Source: Brumimicrobium oceani
Lineage (GTDB): Bacteria; Bacteroidota; Bacteroidia; Flavobacteriales_D; Crocinitomicaceae
Length of the DNA: 64,000 nucleotides
Assembly: GCF_003143775.1 (NCBI RefSeq)
Contig: NZ_QFRJ01000004.1
Location: 186,001 to 250,000 of the forward strand
Direction: 5' to 3'
Below the pieces are notes generated by a model, which worked only from the letters and a program-made list of their open reading frames with translations, did no database searches and was not told where the DNA came from. The position numbers and the translations under genes are program-made. Below, piece after piece: positions 53,655 to 63,252 of the stretch (position 1 is the stretch's first letter; each line of letters begins with the position of its first letter).

Positions 53655-54638
53655 TTACACCCCAAACTGTTTTCTTTCGAAAGCATAAATCTCTTTCCAA
53701 AAATCGCCAATTGAAATTTCGGCACATTTAAGCATTTTTGGAACAAGAGATTCCGACGAAAAGCCTGGTGTTGTGTTCACTTCAATAACATAAGGTTTGT
53801 CCTCTACAATCATAAAATCTACCCTAGCTAACGAGCGCATTTGCAGCAATTGATAAATCTCTACTGTGAGGTCTTGAATTTCTTTTGTTAGTTTGTCGCT
53901 AATTCTCGCGGGCGTAATTTCTTGAGACTTGCCAAGATATTTTGCATCATAATCAAAGAAATCAGACTCTGAAACAATTTCTGTACAAGGCAAAGGAACA
54001 ACTCCAGAATCATTACGATAAACACCACATGTAACTTCTGTTCCTTTCAAAAAGGCTTCGCAAACAACGGTATTTCCCTCTGCGAACGCGTCATCTATTG
54101 CTTTTTGTAAATCTTCGTGAGCATACACTTTCGATATTCCATAACTCGATCCTGAATCTGCTGGTTTCACGAATAAGGGATAGCCCAATCGTTCACCAAT
54201 CTCCTGGGTTGAATAACTTGAGTTTTTCAATAACAATTGAGATTCTGCTACTTTGATATCAAAGCCTCTTAAAAACTGATTACAAAACCATTTATCGAAG
54301 GAAAGTTCGGAGGAAAGCGCGCTACTGTTTAAAAATGGCAGTTTTTTCATCTCAAAATAAGCTTGAAGCTTACCATTTTCTCCAGGATCTCCATGGATAT
54401 AAACATGCGCTAAATCAATTTTAAGTTGCTCTCCATTTTTTAAAGTAAAAGTAAAATCAATAGGTGAAACTTCTGCTGATTCACCTTGATAATCTGCAAA
54501 CCACCCCTCCTCGTTTACACGCACTAAAAATGCGTTGTATTCATCTTTGGGAAGATTCTCCAAAATCATACTTGCACTTTTTATAGATATTTCAAACTCA
54601 GATGAATATCCACCACAAAAGATTCCTACGTTTATCAT
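53655..54638 (-). CDS. ddl: D-alanine--D-alanine ligase
   Basis: Makes the D-Ala-D-Ala dipeptide for peptidoglycan. The 327-residue ATP-grasp enzyme has GIFCGGYSSEFEISIKSA at the N-terminus (His/Glu region of the first domain), KPADSGSSYGISKV near 160 and the Mg-binding EVNTTPGFSSESLVPKM near the end. It stands alone. Confidence 0.9.
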   Translation of the reverse strand: MINVGIFCGGYSSEFEISIKSASMILENLPKDEYNAFLVRVNEEGWFADYQGESAEVSPIDFTFTLKNGEQLKIDLAHVYIHGDPGENGKLQAYFEMKKLPFLNSSALSSELSFDKWFCNQFLRGFDIKVAESQLLLKNSSYSTQEIGERLGYPLFVKPADSGSSYGISKVYAHEDLQKAIDDAFAEGNTVVCEAFLKGTEVTCGVYRNDSGVVPLPCTEIVSESDFFDYDAKYLGKSQEITPARISDKLTKEIQDLTVEIYQLLQMRSLARVDFMIVEDKPYVIEVNTTPGFSSESLVPKMLKCAEISIGDFWKEIYAFERKQFGV

Positions 54639-54863
54639 GCTTTAGTTTTTACGAAGTACGGGAAAATTTTAGCTTGATATAAAAAGAATTCATGGAAGTT
54701 ATCAGCAAAGGGTTTTTGATAATTGTCTTGGTAGAATATTTTGCCGCACATCACGAGTTGCAAACTCGCGACAGCGTCAAAATATTAACTAGCGTTAACG
54801 CTCTCTAAACTGCGCTTTTAGAATTACTATAAATATGTTTTTTTAAAAAAAATAGTGATCGTA

Positions 54864-54884
54864 GATCCACGTCATCCGTGTGCC
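54864..54884 (-). repeat. GCGGATGACG-type fragment
   Basis: On the minus strand GGCACACGGATGACGTGGAT, a fragment of the GCGGATGACGCGG repeat at 23.5 and 29.8 kb. It is within the 283-bp gap 54639-54921, which also has short dyads (CGAGTTGCAAACTCG, TAGCGTTAACGCT) and no gene. Confidence 0.5.
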
Positions 54885-54921
54885 AATACTGCGCACACCA
54901 AGTCAAACAAATTATCAATTA

Positions 54922-55974
54922 CTAATTCCCCTTCTGTCCATGAAAGTGATTCCACCCCTGAGCTTTCAGCTGAATTGCCGCACCTTGCTTATCCACCAAA
55001 TACAATCCTGAATCTTTAGCAGCGTAATGGCCAATTACTGTCATGTGCGGATTTCCTTTGATTTTATCAAAATCTTCTTGTTTGATTGAGAATAGCAATT
55101 CATAATCTTCTCCTCCGTTTAAAACGCAAGTTGTTGGAGAAATATCAAAATCTATGGCCGTTGTAGAAACTGAAGTGTCTATGGGTAATTTTTCGTCATA
55201 TATAACTGCTCCCAAATCAGATTGAGTACATAAATGGAATAATTCAGAGGCTAAACCATCCGAAACATCAATCATTGAAGTAGGTTTAACACCTAATTCA
55301 GCCAAGAATTTAACAATGTCTTTTCTTGCTTCGGGTTTCAATTGTCTTTCTAAAATATAGTCGAAACCATCTAAATCTGGTTGAATATCAGGATTTGCTT
55401 TGTAAACTGATTTTTCGCGTTCTAAAATTTGAAGTCCCATGTACGCAGCGCCTAAATCTCCAGTTACAACGATCAATTCATTTTCTTTCCCACCATTTCT
55501 GTACACAACATCTTCTTTTTTGGCAGTTCCAATAGCGGTAATTGAAATCATTAAACCGGAGACAGAGGAAGTGGTGTCACCGCCTACCAAATCAACTTCG
55601 TATATGTCACAGGCTTTTTTTATTCCTTTATATAATTCTTCTAGCGCCTCTTTTGGAAAACGGCTAGAGGCAGCAATTGTAACAGTGATTTGCTCAGCTG
55701 TTCCGTTCATTGCATAAATATCTGATAGATTGACAACAACGGCTTTATAGCCTAAATGCATCAATGGTGTATACATTAAATTGAAGTGAATACCTTCAAC
55801 CAATGCATCCGTAGAAACGAGCATTACGTTTTCGCCATCTTTTTCGATAACTGCTGCGTCGTCACCTACACCATAAATTGTAGACCCTCTTTTATTTTTA
55901 AAGTCCTTTGTTAACTCTTCAATTAAGCCAAATTCTCCAATGGATTCTAATGATGTTTTTTTCTCTTCGCTCAT
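54922..55974 (-). CDS. thiL: Thiamine-monophosphate kinase
   Basis: Phosphorylates thiamine monophosphate to the diphosphate cofactor. The 350 residues have GDDAAVIEKDG, STDALVEGIHF, VGGDTTSS, IDVSDGLASELFHL and LNGGEDYELLF, all characteristic of the AIR-synthase-like fold. The gene is 4 bases after the polysaccharide deacetylase gene on the strand. sucA in this window needs the cofactor it makes. Confidence 0.94.
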   Translation of the reverse strand: MSEEKKTSLESIGEFGLIEELTKDFKNKRGSTIYGVGDDAAVIEKDGENVMLVSTDALVEGIHFNLMYTPLMHLGYKAVVVNLSDIYAMNGTAEQITVTIAASSRFPKEALEELYKGIKKACDIYEVDLVGGDTTSSVSGLMISITAIGTAKKEDVVYRNGGKENELIVVTGDLGAAYMGLQILEREKSVYKANPDIQPDLDGFDYILERQLKPEARKDIVKFLAELGVKPTSMIDVSDGLASELFHLCTQSDLGAVIYDEKLPIDTSVSTTAIDFDISPTTCVLNGGEDYELLFSIKQEDFDKIKGNPHMTVIGHYAAKDSGLYLVDKQGAAIQLKAQGWNHFHGQKGN

Positions 55975-55978
55975 AATA

Positions 55979-56614
55979 CTATCGTTTCTTTTCTACCAGC
56001 GCAAAATTAAGTCCTTTATCGCGAATTTCTTGAATAATTGCGGGGATAATTTCTTTTATTTTGTGAATTGTTTTCTCGTTTTCGTGAAATACTAAAATAT
56101 CTCTATCTCCCACTTGATTTTTAAGCTTTTGAATAAGTTCATTAGCTGAAATTGAAGAGTCAAAATCATAACTCATCCAACTCCACATCACAAGCTCTCC
56201 TTTTTTCAAGATATATTTCGCCTGTTTTTGAGTTAGATCGCCATAAGGAGGCCGAAACAGATCGGAGTCTACCAAAGCGTTTGACTTTTCGAAATTACGC
56301 TTAAATTCTTGCCAATTGATTTTCTTTCCTGAAACATGATTGTAGCCATGGTGTCCAATTAAATGCCCTTCTTCCAATGCTCTTTTCAATAACTCAGGAT
56401 GCTTTTCGATTTGCCTTCCTTGCCAAAAGAATGTGGCTTTAATGTGATTTGATTTTAAGACGTCTAACAACCAAGGCGTAATTTCGGGATGTGGCCCGTC
56501 GTCGAATGTTAGACACACACTACCCTTCGTCCCAAACCAAATGCGGCGCGGAAAAATCCACGCCACAATTTTTGGTATTTTATATATGTTTTTACTGATT
56601 TCCAGAATCGTCAC
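55979..56614 (-). CDS. Polysaccharide deacetylase (CE4)
   Basis: A carbohydrate esterase 4 domain: LTFDDGPHPEITPWLL (catalytic Asp and first metal ligand), HHGYNHVSG (His-x3-His ligands) and FRPPYGDL; the later motif MSWMSYDFDSS and LVFHENEK also fit. The substrate could be peptidoglycan or a surface glycan. The frame is open from 56659, deep in the upstream gene; the GTG at 56614 gives VTILEISKNIYKIP and overlaps the DUF2723 stop by 23 bases. It is followed by thiL after 4 bases. The start is uncertain. Confidence 0.88.
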   Translation of the reverse strand: MTILEISKNIYKIPKIVAWIFPRRIWFGTKGSVCLTFDDGPHPEITPWLLDVLKSNHIKATFFWQGRQIEKHPELLKRALEEGHLIGHHGYNHVSGKKINWQEFKRNFEKSNALVDSDLFRPPYGDLTQKQAKYILKKGELVMWSWMSYDFDSSISANELIQKLKNQVGDRDILVFHENEKTIHKIKEIIPAIIQEIRDKGLNFALVEKKR

Positions 56615-59600
56615 TTTGGAATCCGTTTTCAGTAAGCAAGGCGTTATAAAGTTTAGCAAACTCTAAAGCCTCTTTTTCCATCGTCCTTACGCGGGTTCTA
56701 CCTCCTCGAATAGCTTCCTTCACTTCTTTATTGCTAAGGTCTTCAACAATTTTACCTACAACATCTCTCGTCAATTTCTGGTCAAGTTCATTTCCGAAAT
56801 TAGCTGCTTCACTATCTGGTGAATTAACCACTACTTGAGCATAAACTTGCAGGAAGTTCATTGCAAAAGAAATGAAATCTTGTTTGCTTTGGTAAGCTAT
56901 TAAAGCATCACTGTGTTGGAAATAATTCATCATTGTTTCCAATTGAGCCATGTATTCAATTGCTAATTTTTCAGCAGATTCGTTCTTTCCAACTTGGAAT
57001 AAAGCTTTAACATAATCTGGAACCGCACCATCAGAGTACACTTGTTCTCCATTAGGCAATCTACGTCCAGTTGCTCGCGGCTCTCCGAAGTCAAACACCT
57101 TGTCAATTGGCAACTTCTCTAGAGAATGATTAATTATGCTTTCAATTCTATCCGCATAGAACTCTGTGTCTTTAAGATTAGAAGAGCTCGAAGCACCAGC
57201 ATTTTTAGACAATTCATAGTCACTAATGTACTTAGAAACCAAATCAATGAAACTATTTCTATACTGACTTGTGTGACGCCTTGTATAGTAATCTACCAGT
57301 ACACCGTCCTCAGCGAGATTAGCGTAATCGTACTTATTAATAATGTTTTCATACATTAGGTCACGCACATAATCATTTGCTGCTTCTCTCTTAATAGGCG
57401 TCAAACCATGTACTTGTCCATAATTATGAACAATTCCTTGTCCGTATAGCGCTTTCGCCACATCGGAACCTCCTGGACTAGAGAAATAAATTCCTCGTTT
57501 CCAATCGAAGTTAGCCAAAATATCCATCATCATCACTTCTTCACGGCTTAATCCTCGCACATCAGAATTGAACATTCCTCCTTTTCTAAAGTTGAAACGC
57601 AATTCGCTCTCTGCTTGATCAACGTACTCCTCTGAAATAATTCCTGCCTCAACTGCATTTTCAACATTAACTGGAAGAACAAAACCTGATGCAGGGAAAT
57701 ATCTAAATGTTCTGCCTCCTGGTTGAGACATCATGTTTGCGTCATCTCTCACAAACTCCATTGCATAATCGAGAGGCAAGAAATCCCAAGATTGCGTCCA
57801 TGTAATTGCAGCGTTTTCCAATTGCTTCAATAAATTTTCATCAGCAGAAATCAAATTATTCCCTACGTCACTAAAAATTTTACGAATAATCAAATCAATT
57901 CTTACATAGTCCTCATAACCCGGATTAGCGATTGGCGCTTCTAATTCTGCCTTTACCTTTTGAAGAATATCAGCTGCCTTTTCATTATTTGGAGTCATGG
58001 CCTGCGTAGACGCCGCCAATCCTCTTCTAATTTGAGAAAGTGCACTTTTAAACAACTGCGGATTTCCTTCAATTTTCTTTTTAATCACCTCATTCGCCTT
58101 TTCTGTAGACAGGTTTCTTTTATAAATTTCGTAATCTAAGAATAGCACATAATCTGTATTTCCTGCACCCATCAAAATTTGATCTTCTCTGAACTTAATA
58201 GGTAAAGGGTCAGATTCATAAGCGCGCATCTTCATTTGGTTAGAGTACCAATCTGTTTGCATTAAAGAGAGGTTAGCCACACGCACATCGGTACGGAGCC
58301 CTTCAACCTCTTGTAAATACCATAATGGGAAAGTATCGTTATCCCCATTCGTATAAACAATAGAATTTGGCGACAACCCAATTAAATAATTATAGGCTAA
58401 AGAACGCGCTGGAGAGCGATTACTCCTATCGTGGCCTTCCCAACCTTGCACACCAAGGAGCATAGGTGCCGAAATTCCTAATAAAATAGCAAATCCTGCT
58501 GCACCTACTTTTGGCGCATTAATTTTTCGGAGCATAGTCATGGCGAGCATTGCTCCACCTCCAATTCCACCAATAATTAATATTGAAGCAGTCGCAGGCA
58601 TTCCTCTGTTCGCACTCATGTCCACGATAAGACATAAGAAAACTAACCCGGCATAACTGATTCCTAACTTTTTGTAATCGGATTTACCAAAAGACCTAAA
58701 TGCTTCATACAGCCCGTACACACCAAGTCCTATCCAAATGGCAAAGGTGTAAAACGAAGCAGCGTAAGCATAATCTCGTTCACGCGGTTCAAATGTTTTT
58801 TGATTCAGATAGATTACAATTGCTAAACCTGTTAACAAGAATAAAATTCCAACTACGATACCATCTTTTGGTGCTTTTAGGAAGTGGAAGAACATTCCAA
58901 TCAAACCTAAAATAAGCGGGATGTAATAAAATTTGGCATTACTTGGATTGTGTTGTGTGTAATAAGGTGCGTTTTCACCTTGCGCTCCCAGCCGGGCTTC
59001 ATCCACTACATTAAATCCGGAGAGCCAGTTTCCTCTAAATTCATCTCCATGTCCTTGAATATCGTTTTGACGTCCAGAGAAATTCCACATAAAATACCTC
59101 CAATACATCCAATCTACTTGGTAATTTACAAAATAGGTAATGTTATTTCCAAAGGTTGGCAATGGTCTTCCGTCTTCCCCTAGTTGACTCGGTGGCACCT
59201 TTCGACTAGGATCGTAACCCGACCAATTTTTATACCCTCGAATTTTCTGTTCACTCATGCGATCAAACATCCTAGGGAACAAGGTATTCTGAGTGTAGAC
59301 AGGGACTTGGTTTTCAATTGCGCCCGCGTTAATCATGAAATACTTTTCATCCATAGTGTAGTTCTGTCCACTATTTTTGATGTAGTTTTCCGCCAGCTCT
59401 TTGTCTTTAAATGAAATAATATCTGTTCCAGAACTAGTTGAAACAACCCATCTTCTGTCATAGTTTGGTGATCTATCCTTAAACTCGCTTTGTTTGGCTG
59501 GTTTAGAATTAAAATACTCACCATAAAGAATAGGCCAAGAACCGTATTGCTCACGCTTTAGGAATGCATGAAGAGTTACTAAATTTTCTGGATTGTTTTC

Positions 59601-60584
59601 ATCCAAGGGTGGGTTTGCATTGGATCGAATGACAATCGTTGCAAAAGATCCATATCCAATAAAGAGCATAATTAAACCAAGGATGACTGTATTCCCTAAC
59701 TTGTATCCTTTGTTTCTGGTGAAATACAATCCACCCACTAAGATTCCGACTAAAAGAATAAAAAAGAATGCCGCGCCCACTCCAAAAGGAAGTCCGAGAG
59801 AATTCACAAAGAAAATCTCCATTTTAGACGCCAATGCAATAGTTCCTGGAATTACACCATTTTGTATAAAACCAAGGGCTAAAACTCCTGCTATACCCGT
59901 AATTAAGAAAGTCTTAAGGTTACTTTTAGGGTACAACTGATGCGATATAACGTAGGCAATGGCAGGTAAAACAAGTAAACCTAACAAGTGAACTCCGATT
60001 GCTAATCCGAATAGGAACATGATTAATACCATCCACCTTAAAGGACGAATTTCAGGACTTAACTGCCCACGTTTAATCATTGTCATTTCCTCATCCCACT
60101 TCAACACTGCCCAAAAAATAACCGCAGTAAACAAAGATGACATTGCATACACTTCACCTTCAACCGCTGAAAACCAAAATGATTCGGTAAAAGTGTAAGC
60201 CATTGCTCCAACAAAACCAGAACCTAAAATTGCGATTTTTTGTCCGTTAGACATTTCATCACCATCCTTTTCAGCGATTTTTTTACCCAACTTAGTAATT
60301 GACCAAAACAAGAAAAGAATAGTTAAAGAACTACTCAGCGCTGACATTCGGTTGATCCATAAAGCTACATCAGCTTCAGATCCTGCAAAAAGAGAAAATA
60401 CTCTCCCGATAAGCATAAAGAAGGGCGCACCCGGTGGGTGACCAACTTCCAACTTATAGGCTGCGGTGATATATTCCCCACAATCCCACAAAGAGGCAGT
60501 ATCTTCAACGGTAATAAAGTAAACGATTGTCGCAATTAAGAATGACAACCATCCAATAGAAATGTCTAACTTTTTATAGTTCAT
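56592..60584 (-). CDS. DUF2723/GT117-like multi-membrane protein
   Basis: A 1330-residue protein whose first roughly 400 residues and then about 540-760 contain many membrane helices. The N-terminal VEDTASLWDCGEYITAAYKL (Asp and Glu in the first loop) and EVGHPPGAPFFMLIGR are typical of the DUF2723 family (GT-C-like, glycosyltransferase family 117), and the C-terminal half is a large soluble region with YVRDLMYENIINKYDY. Members are thought to attach sugars to lipids or proteins at the membrane, but no substrate has been shown here. The polysaccharide deacetylase gene overlaps its end. It is the first gene of the run GT117-deacetylase-thiL. Confidence 0.87.
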   Translation of the reverse strand: MNYKKLDISIGWLSFLIATIVYFITVEDTASLWDCGEYITAAYKLEVGHPPGAPFFMLIGRVFSLFAGSEADVALWINRMSALSSSLTILFLFWSITKLGKKIAEKDGDEMSNGQKIAILGSGFVGAMAYTFTESFWFSAVEGEVYAMSSLFTAVIFWAVLKWDEEMTMIKRGQLSPEIRPLRWMVLIMFLFGLAIGVHLLGLLVLPAIAYVISHQLYPKSNLKTFLITGIAGVLALGFIQNGVIPGTIALASKMEIFFVNSLGLPFGVGAAFFFILLVGILVGGLYFTRNKGYKLGNTVILGLIMLFIGYGSFATIVIRSNANPPLDENNPENLVTLHAFLKREQYGSWPILYGEYFNSKPAKQSEFKDRSPNYDRRWVVSTSSGTDIISFKDKELAENYIKNSGQNYTMDEKYFMINAGAIENQVPVYTQNTLFPRMFDRMSEQKIRGYKNWSGYDPSRKVPPSQLGEDGRPLPTFGNNITYFVNYQVDWMYWRYFMWNFSGRQNDIQGHGDEFRGNWLSGFNVVDEARLGAQGENAPYYTQHNPSNAKFYYIPLILGLIGMFFHFLKAPKDGIVVGILFLLTGLAIVIYLNQKTFEPRERDYAYAASFYTFAIWIGLGVYGLYEAFRSFGKSDYKKLGISYAGLVFLCLIVDMSANRGMPATASILIIGGIGGGAMLAMTMLRKINAPKVGAAGFAILLGISAPMLLGVQGWEGHDRSNRSPARSLAYNYLIGLSPNSIVYTNGDNDTFPLWYLQEVEGLRTDVRVANLSLMQTDWYSNQMKMRAYESDPLPIKFREDQILMGAGNTDYVLFLDYEIYKRNLSTEKANEVIKKKIEGNPQLFKSALSQIRRGLAASTQAMTPNNEKAADILQKVKAELEAPIANPGYEDYVRIDLIIRKIFSDVGNNLISADENLLKQLENAAITWTQSWDFLPLDYAMEFVRDDANMMSQPGGRTFRYFPASGFVLPVNVENAVEAGIISEEYVDQAESELRFNFRKGGMFNSDVRGLSREEVMMMDILANFDWKRGIYFSSPGGSDVAKALYGQGIVHNYGQVHGLTPIKREAANDYVRDLMYENIINKYDYANLAEDGVLVDYYTRRHTSQYRNSFIDLVSKYISDYELSKNAGASSSSNLKDTEFYADRIESIINHSLEKLPIDKVFDFGEPRATGRRLPNGEQVYSDGAVPDYVKALFQVGKNESAEKLAIEYMAQLETMMNYFQHSDALIAYQSKQDFISFAMNFLQVYAQVVVNSPDSEAANFGNELDQKLTRDVVGKIVEDLSNKEVKEAIRGGRTRVRTMEKEALEFAKLYNALLTENGFQSDDSGNQ

Positions 60585-60828
60585 AGTGTAAATTTGAATC
60601 GCACGAAGTTAATAATATTCAGTTTGCGAACGAAAATATGCATCTTAAAATTATAAATAGGCAACATTATTTCATTTTAACACAAATAAAACCCGTTAAA
60701 AGTATCTCAATAGGCTATCTCCTCTAAAATCAGTAAAAAAATAGAGCATCTATACTATTGAAAATCAATTCTGAAAAAAATATCAAAAAATTTATCTCAA
60801 AAGTCCTTGTCATTACATAAAAAGTTTA

Positions 60829-60836
60829 TAAATTTG
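60829..60836 (+). promoter_or_regulatory. Promoter of tRNA-Gln
   Basis: TAAATTTG at 60829-60836, with TTG at 60807-60809 (19-base spacer). Confidence 0.65.
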
Positions 60837-60878
60837 CACTCGCAGAAAGCCAAACGGGTTTTCAAATTGTTTAAAAAT

Positions 60879-60951
60879 TGTCCCATGGTGTAATTGGCAA
60901 CACGTCTGTTTTTGGTACAGAAGAGTCTAGGTTCGAGACCTAGTGGGACAA
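60879..60951 (+). tRNA. tRNA-Gln (UUG)
   Basis: Acceptor TGTCCCA/TGGGACA, anticodon stem TCTGT/ACAGA with loop TTTTGGT (anticodon TTG at 60912-60914), T-arm CTAGG-TTCGAGA-CCTAG, discriminator A. No encoded CCA. It is followed by a tyrosine recombinase, the usual arrangement when a tRNA serves as an attachment site. Confidence 0.95.
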
Positions 60952-60953
60952 CT

Positions 60954-60981
60954 AAAAGCCTCTCATTCGAGAGGCTTTTTT
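60954..60981 (+). terminator. Terminator of tRNA-Gln
   Basis: AAAAGCCTCTC-attc-GAGAGGCTTTT with T run; perfect 11-bp stem. Confidence 0.85.
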
Positions 60982-61063
60982 CATTAAATACCATCAAATA
61001 TAATGGTTTGCGTGATTTAACCATTTCTTAGAACAACATCAAATAACAAAGAAAATTACAACA

Positions 61064-61104
61064 ATTCGGTTAACAAGAGTTTGTTGTAGTTTTGTTAACC
61101 GAAT
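61064..61104. repeat. 13-bp inverted repeat upstream of the recombinase
   Basis: ATTCGGTTAACAA (61064-61076) and TTGTTAACCGAAT (61092-61104) are perfect complements with a 15-base spacer; CGGTTAACAA occurs again at 61181-61190, next to the recombinase ATG. Suitable as a recombinase core site or operator. Confidence 0.8.
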
Positions 61105-61198
61105 GACATCTAGATGCCCATTGTTATTATCTGTATAGACATTTATGTTTTTGAGATTCACTAAAGAAACAAATGTATAACGGTTAACAATTTCTAAG

Positions 61199-62494
61199 AT
61201 GAAAAACTCAAAGGTTAATTCATTCTCTACTTTATTGTGGGGAAACAAAAATCGAATTAATAAATCAGGAGAAATCCCGATTTATTTAAGAATCACTGTA
61301 AACGGCAAAAGAGCCGAAATCTCAACAAATCGTTTTGTTGACAAAAACGCCTGGTTACCTAGTGCTCAAAGAGTAAAAGATAAAGCCAAAGGCGCTATTC
61401 AAATAAATGGTTATCTCGACATGTTGAGAGGAAAGGTTCTTGAAGCTTACAACAAGCTTTTAGCAGCAAATGATGAAATTACTGCTAAAAAAATCAAGTC
61501 TATAGTAGCAGGCAAACCAATACAATCAAAAACAACCCAAAAAACCATCCTGGATGCCTTAGACTACCACAACAAAAAAATGGAAGAAAAGGTCACGATA
61601 GGTCAAACGGCAAAAAAAACATACACGCGCTACGTAATTACTAAGAAGAAAGTCGTAGCCTTTATGAAGCATCAGTATAAAATAAAAGACAAGCCATTGT
61701 CAGAGCTTCGCTTGCGCTTCGTCACCGAGTTTGAGCATTATCTGCTTACGCAAGATAATCTGCATACAAACACAGCACACAAGTACATTAAAAACCTAAA
61801 AACGGTAATGAATATGTCAGTTGGCTTAGACTGGATTTCTTCAAACCCATTTAACAACTTTCGTTGTAGCTACATCGCTCCTAAAAGAGAAGTGCTTACT
61901 CAAGAAGAAGTAGACAGAATTAGATTTAAGAATATTTCTATAAAACGATTAGCTGAGGTTCGTGATGTTTTCAAATTCTGTTGTTACACTGGTTTCGCGT
62001 ATGCAGACATATACGAATTTGAATATGATGCAATCATTAAAGGAATAGATGGTGGATCCTGGCTTAAAACAAATCGTAAAAAAACAGGCGTAAAAGAAAG
62101 TGTTCCTTTACTTCCAGTGGCTCTTGAAATTATACAGAAATATAGAGAACATCCATACTGCTTGAACAAAAATAGATTGCTTCCAGTAAACAGTAATCAA
62201 CGATACAACGGCTATTTGAAAGAAATTGCGGATATATGCAGTATCAATAAAAAAATCACTTCGCATATTGCTCGTCATACCTTTGCCACTAAAATCACAT
62301 TATCCAATGGCGTACCCATTGAAACAGTAAGTTCAATGCTTGGCCATAGTTCTATTCGCACTACTCAAATTTATGCTAAAGTCATTGAGAGCGAAACGAA
62401 AGCAACTAACAATTTTAAATATTCTTGTGTCATTGGAATAATAATAAATAAAGGGAAACAAACTTACGCTTATTGCTCTCTTATTGAAAGATAA
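61199..62494 (+). CDS. Tyrosine recombinase / phage-type integrase
   Basis: A 431-residue site-specific recombinase of the Bacteroidota integrase type. The N-terminal arm domain is NSFSTLLWGNKNRINKSGEIP, the SAM-like core-binding domain about 110-200, and the catalytic part begins near 215. Catalytic residues: TGFAYADIYEF (position of the first Arg, here Ala as in many Bacteroidota members), KKTGVKESVPLL (Lys), HIARHTFATK (His-x-x-Arg), and LGHSSIRTTQIYAKV (His and the nucleophilic Tyr). The 38 residues after that are not the usual family C-terminus and read like low-homology tail. It follows tRNA-Gln and probably acts on an integrated element extending beyond the window. Confidence 0.9.
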   Translation: MKNSKVNSFSTLLWGNKNRINKSGEIPIYLRITVNGKRAEISTNRFVDKNAWLPSAQRVKDKAKGAIQINGYLDMLRGKVLEAYNKLLAANDEITAKKIKSIVAGKPIQSKTTQKTILDALDYHNKKMEEKVTIGQTAKKTYTRYVITKKKVVAFMKHQYKIKDKPLSELRLRFVTEFEHYLLTQDNLHTNTAHKYIKNLKTVMNMSVGLDWISSNPFNNFRCSYIAPKREVLTQEEVDRIRFKNISIKRLAEVRDVFKFCCYTGFAYADIYEFEYDAIIKGIDGGSWLKTNRKKTGVKESVPLLPVALEIIQKYREHPYCLNKNRLLPVNSNQRYNGYLKEIADICSINKKITSHIARHTFATKITLSNGVPIETVSSMLGHSSIRTTQIYAKVIESETKATNNFKYSCVIGIIINKGKQTYAYCSLIER

Positions 62495-62506
62495 AACATC
62501 TTTCAA
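62484..62506 (+). terminator. Hairpin at the recombinase stop codon
   Basis: TTGAAAGAT-aaaac-ATCTTTCAA, a perfect 9-bp stem that contains the TAA stop; AT-rich text follows with a short T run. Confidence 0.45.
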
Positions 62507-62523
62507 TTAAACTTTTCAAATTT

Positions 62524-63252
62524 CTAGTGGGCAAAATAAATAGTAGCACCTATTCTAAATTGAGGAATCAAATAATCTCTAGGCATCTCAAAATGAACAA
62601 CATTTTCATTAGGCTCTGGGACAGGTTCGGCTTCTTTAGGGTACTTTTGAATGTCTGTAAGTTCAATAATATAATCCATCCCTATTTCACCAAAAAGCTT
62701 TATTCCAAGCCTTTCTGTTGCCATAGCTTTTAGAGATATTCTACCTTGAACTCCTGTGACCAAATATTCTCTTTTATTATCAATTGTTATCTCACTTTTA
62801 ACCGGAGGATGAAGATACGACATATTATGTGGAGAGGCATTATTATAGAAGGCCTCATATGTGTTTCCTCTAACCTTCTCGCTTTGTGCTAGGTAGCCCA
62901 GTATTCCTTCAACAGCCCAACTGAAATTTGACGCTCCAATTTGGAACTCTGGTCCAATGGTTAGTCTAGTTTGCAAATCTCGTTGAGTTAAGTTAGATTC
63001 CTCAAAGTAAATCTCTGAGGTTGAGGTTGATTGGTAAAACCTACGGTCCCAAAGACTTTCTCTAATATCCCAACCTTGGGAAAGTCTAAAATTTATCGAG
63101 CGCTTTTCCTTTAGGGCTAATTTATAATTCAAAAACAATCGATGATCTGAATCGGTTGTTAAACCAATTCCTATTTCATTCAAATTTTGAGCCTCACCAC
63201 CCAACGAAATAAACATTCCGATAACTAGAGTAAACAAGCTTAATTTATTCAT
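62524..63252 (-). CDS. Exported protein, outer-membrane barrel-like
   Basis: A 242-residue protein. The frame opens at 63309, but the ATG at 63252 gives a clear signal peptide, MNKLSLFTLVIGMFISLG with cleavage near EAQ. Alternating strands (NFRLSQGWDIRESLWDRRF, YIIELTDIQKYPKEAEPVPE) and the C-terminal RDYLIPQFRIGATIYFAH, with terminal aromatic residue, suggest a beta-barrel. Family not recognised. Convergent with the recombinase. Confidence 0.6.
   Translation of the reverse strand: MNKLSLFTLVIGMFISLGGEAQNLNEIGIGLTTDSDHRLFLNYKLALKEKRSINFRLSQGWDIRESLWDRRFYQSTSTSEIYFEESNLTQRDLQTRLTIGPEFQIGASNFSWAVEGILGYLAQSEKVRGNTYEAFYNNASPHNMSYLHPPVKSEITIDNKREYLVTGVQGRISLKAMATERLGIKLFGEIGMDYIIELTDIQKYPKEAEPVPEPNENVVHFEMPRDYLIPQFRIGATIYFAH

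Noticed and set aside
61975-62010. Loss of the first catalytic arginine in the recombinase (TGFAYAD).
   Set aside because: Many Bacteroidota recombinases carry Ala in the TG-AY-D motif, so this is not taken as inactivation.
61984-62169. Antisense ORF within the recombinase.
   Set aside because: Shadow of the real gene on the other strand.
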